Positions 10,726-19,602 are shown, counted from the stretch's first letter. The stretch: 64,000 nt of DNA from Pseudomonas sp. UYIF39 (GCF_029963765.1 NZ_JALBYU010000010.1:145777-209776), one strand, 5' to 3'. Translations and numbers: made by a program. Notes: generated by a model from the sequence alone, not told the origin.

Positions 10726-12054
10726 TCAGTAGCTCGAACGACCGGTCATCTCCAGCGCCATTTCGCTGGCATAGCTGTCGGTCATGCCGGCGATGAAATC
10801 AATCATCCGTAGAAACGAGGCGTGCAATGAACCGTGAGGATCGGGCGCATTGTTGCCCAACAGGTCGAGGACTCGGCGACTCTTGAAAGACGGTGTTCGA
10901 CCGTTGTGCTGTTCCAGTGCCGCGCCGCAGAAGGCGTTGAGCAGGATTTCCAGCGTGGTGTAGGCGCCAATTTCATGCAGGGTCTTGCGCTTGTCCTGGA
11001 AGATTTTTTTCCGCGCCATGTCCTTGGCATTCAGGACGCAACGCTTGGCAGGGCCGTGCATGTGCTCCACCAGATCACCGGGCAGCGTGCCGGCCAGCAA
11101 CGCGTCCTGTTGCTCGACAAAGGCCCGTGCTGCAGCGTTGGTCAGGTGTTCAATGGCTTTGCCTCGCAGGATCGCCAGTTTGCGCCGCCGCGAGTCCTGC
11201 GGGCCGAGCTGGCGATAGGTTTCCGGCAGATCGTCACCCACAAGGTCCAGCAACAGGGACTCGACTTCGGCGTACTCCAGCAACTCCATTTCCAGACCGT
11301 CTTCCAGATCGATCAGCGCGTAACAGATGTCATCCGCAGCTTCCATCAGATACACCAGCGGATGGCGCGCCCAACGCTGTTCCTCGAGTTGCGGCAGGCC
11401 GAGTTTATGGGCGATTTGTTCCAGCAGCGGCAATTCGCTCTGATAGCAGCCGAACTTGTGTTTCTTGTAGCCCAGAGAATCCGCGTGTTTTGCTGTCCAT
11501 GGATACTTCAGATAAGTACCCAGCGTGGCGTAGGTCAGCCGGGTGCCGCCGTCGAACTGGTGATATTCCAGCTGGGTGAGTACCCGGAAGCCTTGGGCAT
11601 TGCCTTCGAAATTGAGGAAGTCATTGCGTTCGACTTCGCTCATTGCATCCAGCCAGCCACGGCCGGCGGCTTGCTGGAACCAGTGGCGAATTGCGTCTTC
11701 GCCGGAATGGCCGAAGGGCGGATTGCCGATGTCATGGGCCAGGCAAGCCGATTGCACAACCATCCCCAGATCGCTGGGCTCGCACCAGTCGGGCAGGGCG
11801 CTGCGGATGGTTTCGCCCACGCGCATGCCCAGCGAACGGCCGACGCAGCTGACTTCCAGCGAGTGGGTCAGGCGCGTGTGGATATGATCGTTGCTGGTGA
11901 CCGGATGGACCTGGGTCTTACGCCCGAGGCGGCGAAACGCGCCCGAGAAAATGATCCGGTCGTGGTCTTTGTGGAAAGGACTGCGGCCGAGTTCTTCCGG
12001 GCTGTGCAGAGGCTTTCCGAGGCGTTCGCGAGTAAGCAGGGTTTGCCAATCCAA
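10726..12054 (-). CDS. dgt: Deoxyguanosinetriphosphate triphosphohydrolase-like protein
   Basis: A 442-residue HD-superfamily dNTP triphosphohydrolase that releases triphosphate from dGTP or other dNTPs. The N-terminus DRIIFSGAFRRLGRKTQV and HTRLTHSLEV is characteristic, and the metal site is seen as ACLAHDIGNPPFGHSGE. The length fits the short Dgt-like class. The first possible start is a TTG at 12054, since an in-frame stop lies six codons upstream; GGAGAG is nine bases before it. The gene sits 69 bases downstream of the EAL gene on the same strand. Confidence 0.92.
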   Translation of the reverse strand: MDWQTLLTRERLGKPLHSPEELGRSPFHKDHDRIIFSGAFRRLGRKTQVHPVTSNDHIHTRLTHSLEVSCVGRSLGMRVGETIRSALPDWCEPSDLGMVVQSACLAHDIGNPPFGHSGEDAIRHWFQQAAGRGWLDAMSEVERNDFLNFEGNAQGFRVLTQLEYHQFDGGTRLTYATLGTYLKYPWTAKHADSLGYKKHKFGCYQSELPLLEQIAHKLGLPQLEEQRWARHPLVYLMEAADDICYALIDLEDGLEMELLEYAEVESLLLDLVGDDLPETYRQLGPQDSRRRKLAILRGKAIEHLTNAAARAFVEQQDALLAGTLPGDLVEHMHGPAKRCVLNAKDMARKKIFQDKRKTLHEIGAYTTLEILLNAFCGAALEQHNGRTPSFKSRRVLDLLGNNAPDPHGSLHASFLRMIDFIAGMTDSYASEMALEMTGRSSY

Positions 12055-12123
12055 GGCGGGTTCTCTCCGTCAGGTGTTTGATTGCTTAAGCTTCCGGGTT
12101 CGCGTCCGGACCTGCAAGCGGAA

Positions 12124-13287
12124 CTACAGCCCGGCGGCGTCGATATCGATGAGCAGCAGTCGCTCGCCGTGGTCGAAAAATTGCCCGGCAGTGAGGCAAT
12201 ACTGGTTGCTGGTGGCATCGCGGTAAGTATTGGAGAGCGTCAGTCTTCGCTCATCCCAGCCTTCGGCAAGCAGATGATAGAAGTAGGGACGCCATGACCA
12301 GTTGTGGCCCAGGTAGTGACTGTCGGCCTCCCAGCCGTTGTTGCGCCATTCAAGGTTGGGCGTCAGCTGCGTGCCGTGGCGGTCGCATTGGTAGAAGCGC
12401 AGCAGCCAGGGAAATGCATGCAGTTGTGGCAAGGCGCTGAGCGGCGCGCGGGCCTGAGCCCATGCTTGCAGGATGGTCATCAGCTCGCTGAGTTGCTGGC
12501 GCATGATCATCAGGCGACCGCGCTCATCCAGCTTCTGCTGAACATAGCGCTGACGCAGTTGCGCGAAGCGCTCGACAAAGGCGTCCGTGGCAAAGAAACC
12601 GGCTTGCGCCCGGGCGAACAGAAAACCCTGAACGTAGCGCGAACCGCACTCCAGGGCAAAACTCAGTTGAGCCTCGGTTTCCACCCTTTCGGCGATGATC
12701 CAACAACCGGTTTTCTCAGCCATTTGCGCCAGAGCCTTGACCACGTCGCTGCTCGGTCCACCTAGCGCAGCGGCCTGGAACAAGCGCATGTCGAGTTTGA
12801 GAATGTCCGGTTGCAGCGCGAGTACGCGATCAAGCTGAGAGTAACCGGCACCGAAGTCATCGATGGCGATCCGCGCGCCGGCCTTTCGGTAGCGCGCCAC
12901 GACGTCGGCCAGGCGCTGAATGTCGCCCCCCAGTTCAGTGATCTCGAAGACAATGCGTTGCGGGTCGACGTTGTGCCTGCTCAATTGCTTGAGGCTCGGT
13001 AGGGCCTGGTCCTGTCGCAAGCGGTTGATCCAGCGTGGCGATATGTTCAGGCTCAGAAACCAATCCGAGGGCGCTTCATGCAAGCGGCTCAGCGCGTTAT
13101 CGCGAATCTGGCGATCCAGGCGGCGCAGGGCGATGGCGGGCGTTCGCGGGTCGGCGAACAGCGGCCCCACCGAGGCCAGTTGAGCGTCGGCCTGGCGCAA
13201 TCTTCCCAGTGCCTCGACACCAGCGATACGGCCGGTGGCGGTATCGATGAATGGCTGAAAACAGGCGAGTGGTTGCCCGTCGATCAC
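12124..13287 (-). CDS. EAL phosphodiesterase with C-terminal Cache/YkuI_C-like domain
   Basis: A 387-residue cytoplasmic protein. Residues 1-235 form an EAL domain with the catalytic set present: EALGR, the Asn in LSLNISP, FEITE, IDDFGAG, ILKLDM, AERVE and VQGFLFA, so c-di-GMP hydrolysis is likely. The last ~130 residues (WRPYFYHLL, LSNTYRDATSNQYCLT, LLLIDID) look like the PAS/Cache-type fold found after EAL in YkuI. I chose GTG 13287 because AAGGAGG lies five bases before it; the open frame goes up to 13332 but without a ribosome site. No membrane segment is seen, so a Cache-like fold here would be cytoplasmic. Confidence 0.9.
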   Translation of the reverse strand: MIDGQPLACFQPFIDTATGRIAGVEALGRLRQADAQLASVGPLFADPRTPAIALRRLDRQIRDNALSRLHEAPSDWFLSLNISPRWINRLRQDQALPSLKQLSRHNVDPQRIVFEITELGGDIQRLADVVARYRKAGARIAIDDFGAGYSQLDRVLALQPDILKLDMRLFQAAALGGPSSDVVKALAQMAEKTGCWIIAERVETEAQLSFALECGSRYVQGFLFARAQAGFFATDAFVERFAQLRQRYVQQKLDERGRLMIMRQQLSELMTILQAWAQARAPLSALPQLHAFPWLLRFYQCDRHGTQLTPNLEWRNNGWEADSHYLGHNWSWRPYFYHLLAEGWDERRLTLSNTYRDATSNQYCLTAGQFFDHGERLLLIDIDAAGL

Positions 13288-13346
13288 GAGGCCTCCTTGG
13301 TCAGGTCGTGTTATTGGATAAAACCTGTTCACCGGGTAGGCGCGCA

Positions 13347-13378
13347 GGATTGAACCCCTCGATAAAGAGGTTCAATCC
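13347..13378. repeat. Inverted repeat after the ElaB/YqjE-type gene set
   Basis: GGATTGAA and CCTC pair with GAGG and TTCAATCC around a short loop with a two-base bulge. It lies 33 bases beyond the stop of the 13411-13752 gene. No T-run follows on either strand, so it may be a processing or weak stop structure rather than a classical terminator. Confidence 0.5.
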
Positions 13379-13410
13379 CGATGTAGCAAGAATGCAGCCA
13401 GATAACGGCC

Positions 13411-13752
13411 TTAGTGGGTACGCGAAGAGCCTTGCATGACCAGCTTGATCAATGGCCCCAGCGTGGCGCCCAGACGAACCAGTCGAGTGAGGCTGCTGAC
13501 GCCACCGCTCTTGGCGCCCTTGCCCGTCAGAAAACCCAACAAGGTGACGGCTGCCACGCCCCAGAGTGGAGCGTGCTTGATGCCGAAGCCATCCTGCAGG
13601 TTTTGCGTCATCCCGCGCATGCGCTGCAAAGGTTGCAGCAGCTGTGCGGATTCGTGGCGGATTTCCTGACGATGCATTTCCATGCGCAGGCGGATCAGCG
13701 CCTTGCGCATTTCGGTGCGCGAGCTGTTGTGAGGCAGTTCAGGCAGGCTCAT
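13411..13752 (-). CDS. Conserved hypothetical protein of the ElaB/YqjE gene set
   Basis: A 113-residue protein without a recognised domain. It has a charged, helical N-terminal half (MRKALIRLRMEMHRQEIRHES) and a hydrophobic central segment (LWGVAAVTLLGFLTG) that may be one membrane helix. It overlaps the preceding YqjE-like gene by four bases and is the third gene of a tight minus-strand operon with YqjE-like and ElaB/YqjD-like genes, which resembles the E. coli yqjD-yqjE-yqjK arrangement; this could be the YqjK-position protein, which is inference. Confidence 0.75.
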   Translation of the reverse strand: MSLPELPHNSSRTEMRKALIRLRMEMHRQEIRHESAQLLQPLQRMRGMTQNLQDGFGIKHAPLWGVAAVTLLGFLTGKGAKSGGVSSLTRLVRLGATLGPLIKLVMQGSSRTH

Positions 13753-14138
13753 GGCAGCAGACGCTCCCGATCGTTGGCCAACTCTTCCAGGGTGCCGTGG
13801 AAGGGCGAGGATTCATCGAAAATCGCCGCTCTCAAGCGCATCGCACAGAAAATGGCCGCGAGTGTGTAGAAAACACAGAGCCCGATGATGGCCGCCAGGC
13901 GATAGGTGTCCCAAAACAGGATCATCACCAGCGTCGACAACCCCACCAGCAACAGCAAGGCAAAAACCAGCGCCAAGCCTGCGAACAGCAACAGGCTTAC
14001 CGTGCGGGCTTTTTGTTCCTGCAATTCGATGCCGAACAGTTCGACATGGCTGTGCAGCAGTCCAAGAAAAGCAGCACCCAGGCGCCGCGGTGAGGAGCTT
14101 GGGCCCGTCGCGGACGAGCCGGATTCGCCGATCGCCAT
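13749..14138 (-). CDS. YqjE-like (phage-holin-superfamily III) membrane protein
   Basis: A 129-residue inner-membrane protein of the YqjE/DUF1469 family. Two hydrophobic helices are plain (SLLLFAGLALVFALLLLVGL and LAAIIGLCVFYTLAAIFCA). The start at 14138 (MAIGESGS) is one base after the ElaB-like stop; the open frame extends upstream only into that gene. It is sandwiched between an ElaB-like and a small hypothetical gene, with a four-base overlap downstream. Proteins of this set are known from stress-induced stationary-phase operons in enterobacteria; function here is unproven. Confidence 0.85.
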   Translation of the reverse strand: MAIGESGSSATGPSSSPRRLGAAFLGLLHSHVELFGIELQEQKARTVSLLLFAGLALVFALLLLVGLSTLVMILFWDTYRLAAIIGLCVFYTLAAIFCAMRLRAAIFDESSPFHGTLEELANDRERLLP

Positions 14139-14139
14139 A

Positions 14140-14454
14140 TCAGCGCCGAGTGGCCAGCAAGCCAATCAGGAAACCCACGCCGGCCGCGATCCCGACCGAT
14201 TGCCATGGGTTGGCCTGGACATAGTCTTCGGTGGCGGTAACGGCAGCCTTGCTGCGTTCGCGCAGAGAGTCTTCGGTCAATTTCAAGGTTTCGCGTGCAC
14301 GCAGCAGACTGTCGTGGATTTGCTCGCGCAGCTCATCAGCCTGATCGCCGGCCAACGTTGCAGTGTGTTCCAGCAACCGTTCAGTGTCGCTGACCAGCGT
14401 CTGAAAATCGTTCATCAGGATTTCTTGAGCAGTCTTTGCCTTGATGCTGGCCAT
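14140..14454 (-). CDS. ElaB/YqjD/DUF883-family ribosome-associated membrane protein
   Basis: A 104-residue DUF883 protein. Most of it is an amphipathic helix (DTERLLEHTATLAGDQADEL), and the C-terminus has the family's glycine-rich membrane helix (NPWQSVGIAAGVGFLIGLL) ending ATRR. In E. coli, YqjD and ElaB bind ribosomes and the inner membrane in stationary phase; that is family knowledge, not shown here. A GGAGAT precedes the ATG by six bases. It is the first gene of a three-gene operon running left. Confidence 0.9.
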   Translation of the reverse strand: MASIKAKTAQEILMNDFQTLVSDTERLLEHTATLAGDQADELREQIHDSLLRARETLKLTEDSLRERSKAAVTATEDYVQANPWQSVGIAAGVGFLIGLLATRR

Positions 14455-14623
14455 GGGTGGATCTCCGTAAGTGGCTTCTGAAACGTTCGAGTATGAGCCC
14501 TGCGCGAAGGTTCAGTACAAATGACTGGTACAACTTTTGCTACGTCGTGGTGCATCTGCCTGCGCTGTTGCGCTGTTGCTGGGCAGGATTCGAGCAAAAC
14601 CTTATCTCAAATAATGAAAACTC

Positions 14624-14648
14624 GCGCAAAGGTTCCAACCTTGTGCGC
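14624..14648. promoter_or_regulatory. Dyad upstream of amt, possible NtrC enhancer
   Basis: GCGCA-AAGGTT and AACCTT-G-TGCGC pair around a CC centre with one bulged base. It lies about 50 bases upstream of the amt -24 element. NtrC sites resemble GCAC-type dyads, so this could be an enhancer, but the match is loose. Confidence 0.4.
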
Positions 14649-14695
14649 CAAAGCGGCTCTTCGGGATCAATCTGCTGATCCCGGCAAGTCGCAAA

Positions 14696-14712
14696 TTGGT
14701 GCATGAATTGCC
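14696..14712 (+). promoter_or_regulatory. Sigma-54 promoter of amt
   Basis: TTGGTGCATGAATTGCC has the invariant GG and GC of the -24/-12 elements at exactly ten bases apart. Transcription would begin about 12 bases after the GC, some 38 bases before the amt ATG. Ammonium transporter genes are classic NtrC/sigma-54 targets. Confidence 0.72.
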
Positions 14713-14760
14713 TGCGCGAACTGCTTTGGTGCTTTTTTAGCCTTCAGGTCTGCCAACCCC

Positions 14761-15969
14761 ATGGAAAATCTGCAAAGCGCTGTGGACAGTCTGGTCCATA
14801 GCTCCAATACGTTGTTCATTCTGATCGGCGCGGTCATGGTGCTGGCGATGCACGCCGGTTTTGCCTTTCTTGAAGTCGGCACGGTTCGACAAAAGAACCA
14901 GGTCAATGCCTTGTCGAAGATCCTCAGCGACTTCGCCATTTCGACCCTGGCCTACTTCTTTATAGGCTATTGGATTTCCTATGGGGTGACCTTCATGCAG
15001 CCGGCGGCTGTGATCAATGCTGATCATGGCTATGGGCTGGTGAAGTTTTTCTTTCTGCTGACCTTTGCCGCGGCGATACCCGCGATCATTTCCGGCGGCA
15101 TCGCCGAGCGTGCCCGGTTTGTCCCGCAGTTGTGCGCGACAGCACTGATCGTGGCGTTCATCTACCCGTTCTTCGAGGGCATGATCTGGAACGGCAACTT
15201 TGGCCTGCAAGCCTGGTTGCTGGAGCACTTTGGCGCCAGCTTCCATGATTTCGCCGGCTCGGTGGTGGTTCACGCCATGGGCGGCTGGCTGGCTCTGGCG
15301 GCGGTGTTGTTGCTCGGGCCGCGCAATGGTCGCTATCGCGAAGGGCGGCTGGTGGCGTTCGCGCCTTCGAGCATTCCATTTTTGGCGCTGGGGTCGTGGA
15401 TCCTGATCGTTGGCTGGTTCGGTTTCAACGTGATGAGCGCGCAAACCCTGCAAGGTGTCAGCGGACTGGTGGCGGTGAACTCGCTGATGGCCATGGTCGG
15501 CGGTACCGTGGCGGCGCTGATCGTCGGGCGCAATGACCCGGGCTTTCTGCATAACGGCCCGCTGGCCGGGCTGGTGGCGATCTGCGCCGGTTCCGATCTG
15601 ATGCATCCGGTGGGCGCGCTGATCACTGGCGTCATCGCCGGCGCATTGTTTGTCTGGTGCTTCACCGCGGCTCAAGTCAAATGGCGCATCGACGATGTGC
15701 TGGGTGTTTGGCCGTTGCATGGTTTGTGTGGCGTCTGGGGCGGAATCGCCTGCGGCATTTTCGGCCAGAGCGCGTTGGGTGGGCTGGGCGGCGTGAGCCT
15801 GATCAGCCAGTTGATCGGCACTGCGTTGGGGGTGGTCGTGGCGCTGGCCGGCGGCTTTACCGTGTATGGCGTGATCAAGGCATTCCATGGTCTGCGTCTG
15901 AGTCAGGAAGAAGAGTATTACGGCGCTGACTTGTCGGTGCACAAGATTGGCGCTGTGAGCCAGGACTAA
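14761..15969 (+). CDS. amt: Ammonium transporter (Amt/MEP family)
   Basis: A 402-residue polytopic inner-membrane channel for ammonium. Family landmarks are visible: GFAFLEVGTVRQKN, the twin pore histidines in DFAGSVVVHAMGG and DDVLGVWPLHGLCGVWG, and about 11 hydrophobic segments. No cleavable signal peptide is obvious. No glnK (PII) gene lies next to it, unlike the common glnK-amtB pair, so this is probably a second, orphan Amt. It is preceded by a good sigma-54 element, implying expression under nitrogen limitation. Its 3' end overlaps the convergent antiporter gene by four bases. Confidence 0.95.
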   Translation: MENLQSAVDSLVHSSNTLFILIGAVMVLAMHAGFAFLEVGTVRQKNQVNALSKILSDFAISTLAYFFIGYWISYGVTFMQPAAVINADHGYGLVKFFFLLTFAAAIPAIISGGIAERARFVPQLCATALIVAFIYPFFEGMIWNGNFGLQAWLLEHFGASFHDFAGSVVVHAMGGWLALAAVLLLGPRNGRYREGRLVAFAPSSIPFLALGSWILIVGWFGFNVMSAQTLQGVSGLVAVNSLMAMVGGTVAALIVGRNDPGFLHNGPLAGLVAICAGSDLMHPVGALITGVIAGALFVWCFTAAQVKWRIDDVLGVWPLHGLCGVWGGIACGIFGQSALGGLGGVSLISQLIGTALGVVVALAGGFTVYGVIKAFHGLRLSQEEEYYGADLSVHKIGAVSQD

Positions 15970-17678
15970 GTCTCTTCGTCGTCAGCGCCAGGATAGAAAC
16001 CGTGCAGCAGACGATAGCGGTCGTGCCGTATCTGGTCGGCCCGCTCCTGCACTTGATGCGCAGGCAATCCCAGCATGATCAGCGCGTGGGAGGCGAGCAT
16101 CAGGCTCGACTCCAGCAGTTCGGGCACGACTTCGCTGGCGCCGGCTGCCTTCAACTCGGCCAGTTGGCTGTCGTCGCGCGTGCGCACCAGAATCGGCACG
16201 GTCGCGTTGAGTCGCCGCGCTTCCTTGAGGATCAGCAACGCGATGTCGGTCTGATCCACGGCAATCACTAACAGCCTGGCGCGCTCCAGCCCTATCGCGA
16301 CCAGCAGTTCACCGCGACGTGAGTCGCCATAATGCACACAGGTTTCACCCACGGCGGCTTCGTGGACACGCACCGGATCAGTATCCAGCGCGATGTAGGG
16401 TTGATGCGCGTTGCGTAGTGCGCGTCCGATTGACTGACCTACACGACCGTAGCCACATATAACGACATGGTGGTGTAACCCGGCATTGAGCGCGCTGATT
16501 TCTTCAAGTTTTGCTTCTTCGTTGGGTTTTCGATGCAGGCGTGTGGCGATGTGGGGTGCGGCGCGCAGCAACAATGGCGTGACGAGCATTGAACAAAAGG
16601 TCGCCGCCAGCAACAGGCCGCCTAAATCCGCGGGCATCAGCTTGTCCTGCTGCATCTGTGCCATCAGCGCAAAGCAGAACTCGCCGCCCTGGGCCAATGC
16701 CAGGCCGCTGCGCCAGGCGGTTTCGCCATCGCTGCCACGCCATTTGACCAGCAGCGCAACGACACTGCCCTTGAGCAGCAACAACCCCAGGGTCAGGCCG
16801 AGAATCAGCAGGCCGTGGCTGGCGAACAACTGCAAGTCGATCAGCATGCCGATACTGACGAAGAACAGCCCGAGCAGGATGTCGCGGAACGGGCGGATGT
16901 CGGCCTCGATCTGATGCCGGTAGTGGCTTTCCCCCAGCAGCATGCCGGCGAGAAACGCACCCAGGGCAGGGGAGAGACCGAGCAGGTGCGTCAGCCACGC
17001 CGTCAGCAGAACAATGACCAAAGCCAGTAACACGAACAGTTCCGGGGAACGGGCAGCTGCCACTTCATGGAACAGCCGCGGCAGCAACCAGCGGCTGGCC
17101 AGCAGCAGACCGACGAACAGCACCACGGTTTTACCCAGCGTCAGTGGTAGCGCCCAATACCAGGCCTGGTCGCTACTGCCAGCGAACACCGGCACCAGGG
17201 TCAGTAGCAATACCGCCACGACGTCCTGGAACAGCAACACGGCAATGGCATTCCGGCCGTGACTGCTGAAAAGCTCGCCGAGACTGCTCAGCTCTTTACT
17301 GACAATGGCCGTGGAAGACAGCGACAGGCCGGCGCCGAGTAACAGCGCAGGCGTTATCGGCATGCCGAGCAGCATCAGCAACCCACCTAGCAGCATCCCG
17401 GAACACAGCACCTGCAGACTGCCAAGACCGAACACCACTCGGCGCAACACGAGCATTTTCGACAGGGAAAACTCCAGCCCAAGGGAGAACAGCAGAAACA
17501 CCACGCCCAACTCGGCGAGGTCCGGCAGCTCTTCGCTTTCATTCACCCAGTTGAATGCGGTTGGCCCAATCATCAGCCCCACGCACAGGTAGCCCAGCAC
17601 CGGCGGCAATCGCAGGCGCTGGAACAGCGCAATCACCACCAGGGAGGAGGCGAGGATGATCAACAAGTTGGCGAACAC
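15966..17678 (-). CDS. CPA2-family cation/proton antiporter with RCK domain (Kef/YbaL-like)
   Basis: A 570-residue monovalent-cation:proton antiporter. The first ~390 residues form about 12 membrane helices with the CPA2 signatures (LFSLGLEFSLSKML, SLSSTAIVSKEL, LFQDVVAVLLL, LSPALGAFLAGMLLGES). The C-terminus is an RCK/TrkA-N domain with the dinucleotide loop GYGRVGQSIG. It is probably a K+ or Na+ efflux system gated by nucleotide. I chose GTG 17678 because GGAG lies six to seven bases before it; the frame is open to 17738. No ancillary KefF/KefG gene is beside it. Confidence 0.9.
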   Translation of the reverse strand: MFANLLIILASSLVVIALFQRLRLPPVLGYLCVGLMIGPTAFNWVNESEELPDLAELGVVFLLFSLGLEFSLSKMLVLRRVVFGLGSLQVLCSGMLLGGLLMLLGMPITPALLLGAGLSLSSTAIVSKELSSLGELFSSHGRNAIAVLLFQDVVAVLLLTLVPVFAGSSDQAWYWALPLTLGKTVVLFVGLLLASRWLLPRLFHEVAAARSPELFVLLALVIVLLTAWLTHLLGLSPALGAFLAGMLLGESHYRHQIEADIRPFRDILLGLFFVSIGMLIDLQLFASHGLLILGLTLGLLLLKGSVVALLVKWRGSDGETAWRSGLALAQGGEFCFALMAQMQQDKLMPADLGGLLLAATFCSMLVTPLLLRAAPHIATRLHRKPNEEAKLEEISALNAGLHHHVVICGYGRVGQSIGRALRNAHQPYIALDTDPVRVHEAAVGETCVHYGDSRRGELLVAIGLERARLLVIAVDQTDIALLILKEARRLNATVPILVRTRDDSQLAELKAAGASEVVPELLESSLMLASHALIMLGLPAHQVQERADQIRHDRYRLLHGFYPGADDEET

Positions 17679-17882
17679 GAAAAACTCCGGTGATGGGCGC
17701 TGGCCATTCAAGCGTAGAGGCAAAAAAGCGGCGAGCATGGCGCAAGTGATGTTCAGGTCGAATGATTTGCGTCAGAGAGTTGCCGAAATTTCCTGAGATC
17801 AATTTTGGTCAAGACGTTCCTGGCTCGACGGCTTTTCGTGGCGGGCCTAGAATGAACGCCTACTTTGCCGGGTCTTGTAGTC

Positions 17883-18119
17883 ATGCCTCCTGAATGTCAG
17901 CTGTTCGGCACCGTTGGTTGCCATCTTTGTGAAGTCGCCGAAGCCATGCTGATGGAATTTGTCGAGCGCGGTTTAATGGTCGAGCTAGTCGATATCGCAG
18001 TCAACGAAGACTGGGTCGAAGACTATGGTTTGCGTATTCCGGTGTTGCGACGTCTTGATAACGGCGCTGAACTCGATTGGCCTTTCGATGGCGAGCAGGT
18101 CGTGGCCTTTTTGCGCTGA
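17883..18119 (+). CDS. Small glutaredoxin-like (DUF836) protein
   Basis: A 78-residue thioredoxin-fold protein of the DUF836/glutaredoxin-2-like family. It has the redox motif CHLC close to the N-terminus, followed by the family's LVDIAVNEDWVEDYGLRIPVL with the cis-Pro loop and ends in a short helix. It is cytoplasmic. The ATG at 17883 has no strong ribosome site; a TTG at 17865 is an in-frame alternative. The physiological substrate is not known. Confidence 0.82.
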   Translation: MPPECQLFGTVGCHLCEVAEAMLMEFVERGLMVELVDIAVNEDWVEDYGLRIPVLRRLDNGAELDWPFDGEQVVAFLR

Positions 18120-18285
18120 CCCGTCGTTGTCGGTGGTGCCCCCATCCGTCGCGGTCCTCGTTTCCCCCATTGGCGAAAAGCGGGTTATTCGGTTACTGTA
18201 TGTTCATACAGTTATTCCGATCGCTTGCCGTGCTCCTTCGTATTGCGGATTGGGCAGGCGATCCAGGCAGTTAGAGGGATGAATC

Positions 18286-18603
18286 GTGGTCAATGTCGAA
18301 CAATTGAAGAACAGCGTGAACCGGATGTCAGCGGACGTGGTGCGCGAGGCTGTCCTCGAATTGCGTCTGGATGGCCTGGTGACAGAAGGAAAAACTCCCT
18401 TCAATAAACTGCATTTCAATACCTGTTTCGCCGAAATCGAAGCCTTGTTCCAGCGCGCGGGCTATCACCGGCAGCTGGATGTCGTGGGCTATCAGGGTTT
18501 GTTGTATGCGCTTTATGATCCTGGTCGCTGGGAGGCAGTCGATGTGCTGCGCTGGCTCAAGGAGTTCACCGAAGCGGCAGCGCGCGCACAGATATCGGCT
18601 TGA
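18286..18603 (+). CDS. Conserved hypothetical protein
   Basis: A 105-residue soluble, mostly helical protein that I do not recognise. It begins with GTG at 18286 after a good GAGGGATGA ribosome site. Its middle (FNKLHFNTCFAEIEALFQRAGYHRQ) is helical and the rest is rich in Tyr, Trp and charged residues. It is followed after 71 bases by the pseudouridine synthase gene on the same strand, so the two may be co-transcribed. Codon use matches its neighbours and it looks like a real gene. Confidence 0.7.
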   Translation: MVNVEQLKNSVNRMSADVVREAVLELRLDGLVTEGKTPFNKLHFNTCFAEIEALFQRAGYHRQLDVVGYQGLLYALYDPGRWEAVDVLRWLKEFTEAAARAQISA

Positions 18604-18674
18604 GGATTCTCTTCTAGGTTCGCTCCGGCCGCTGTTGGATAATGCCGCCCTGTATTGAGGGTCAGAACTTTCGT

Positions 18675-19565
18675 ATGTCCACTTCATCTTTTTCTGCTGC
18701 ACACAACCAGGCCAGCACGCTCTACTTGCCGCCTGGTCCGTGGGAGACTGTACTCGATTGTCTGTGCGAACACTTCAGCGCCATCGGTCGTGAACAATGG
18801 CTGGACAGAATCGCTCGCGGTCGTGTCCTCGACGGTCACGGCATGCCGATCGCCCTTGATTTGCCTTACAAGGAAGGCTTGCGGATTCATTATTTTCGTG
18901 AGGTGCCGGACGAAAAGCCGATCCCGGTGTTTGAGTCGATTCTGTACGCGGATGAGCATCTGGTCGTGGCGGACAAGCCACATTTTCTGCCAGTGACTCC
19001 GGCGGGTGAATATGTGGAGCAGACCCTATTGCGACGGCTGATCCGTCGACTCGATAACCCGCATCTGGTGCCTTTGCATCGCATTGACCGGCACACAGCG
19101 GGGCTGGTGCTGTTTTCCGCCAACCCTCAGAGCCGTTCTGCCTATCAGTCGTTGTTTCCTACGCGGCAGATCGAAAAGCGCTACGAGGCAATTGCCCGAG
19201 CGTTGCCTGAACTCTCTTTTCCATTGGTCCATAAGAGCCGCCTCATCGATGGCGAGCCTTTCTTCCGCATGCAGGAAGGTCCGGGCGTCAGCAATACCGA
19301 AACGGCTGTCGAAGTCAGGGAGAGGAACGGTGATCTCTGGCGTTATGCGCTTTACCCGGTGACGGGCAAGAAGCATCAGTTGCGGGTGCACATGACAGCC
19401 TTGGGCGCCAGCATCTGCAACGACCCGTTTTATCCTCAGGTACTCAAGGATGTTGAGGATGACTATGCCAATCCTTTGAAACTGCTCGCTCAGGGGCTGC
19501 GGTTTGTGGACCCGGTAACCGGCCAGGAGAGAACATTCGAAAGCAACATCACCCTGCAGTGGTAA
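18675..19565 (+). CDS. RluA-family pseudouridine synthase
   Basis: A 296-residue RNA pseudouridine synthase. The catalytic Asp lies in HRIDRHTAGLVLF, with further family motifs YADEHLVVADKPHFLPVTP, EKRYEAI and GKKHQLRVHMTALG. The N-terminal ~90 residues may form an S4-like or accessory region (REQWLDRIARGRVLDGHGMPI resembles S4-type binding). Which RNA position it modifies cannot be told from motifs. The ATG at 18675 (MSTSSFS) is chosen; the open frame goes 11 codons further without a ribosome site. A strong terminator follows at 19603. Confidence 0.92.
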   Translation: MSTSSFSAAHNQASTLYLPPGPWETVLDCLCEHFSAIGREQWLDRIARGRVLDGHGMPIALDLPYKEGLRIHYFREVPDEKPIPVFESILYADEHLVVADKPHFLPVTPAGEYVEQTLLRRLIRRLDNPHLVPLHRIDRHTAGLVLFSANPQSRSAYQSLFPTRQIEKRYEAIARALPELSFPLVHKSRLIDGEPFFRMQEGPGVSNTETAVEVRERNGDLWRYALYPVTGKKHQLRVHMTALGASICNDPFYPQVLKDVEDDYANPLKLLAQGLRFVDPVTGQERTFESNITLQW

Positions 19566-19602
19566 TCACGAGGTTCAGCGAATTTGCTGATCTTCAGCCA
19601 CG

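Larger units (their letters stand above)
14455..14760. other. Divergent promoter region between elaB-like gene and amt
   Basis: A 306-base gap with no gene. It holds the sigma-54 promoter of amt (14696-14712), a long dyad (14624-14648) and a lone TGGTGCA half-site (14548-14554) like half of an NtrC site. The promoter of the ElaB-like gene must lie at its left end but was not picked out. Confidence 0.6.

Noticed and set aside
14737..15942. A 401-codon open frame opposite amt
   Set aside because: Histidine/glutamine-rich shadow of the ammonium transporter.
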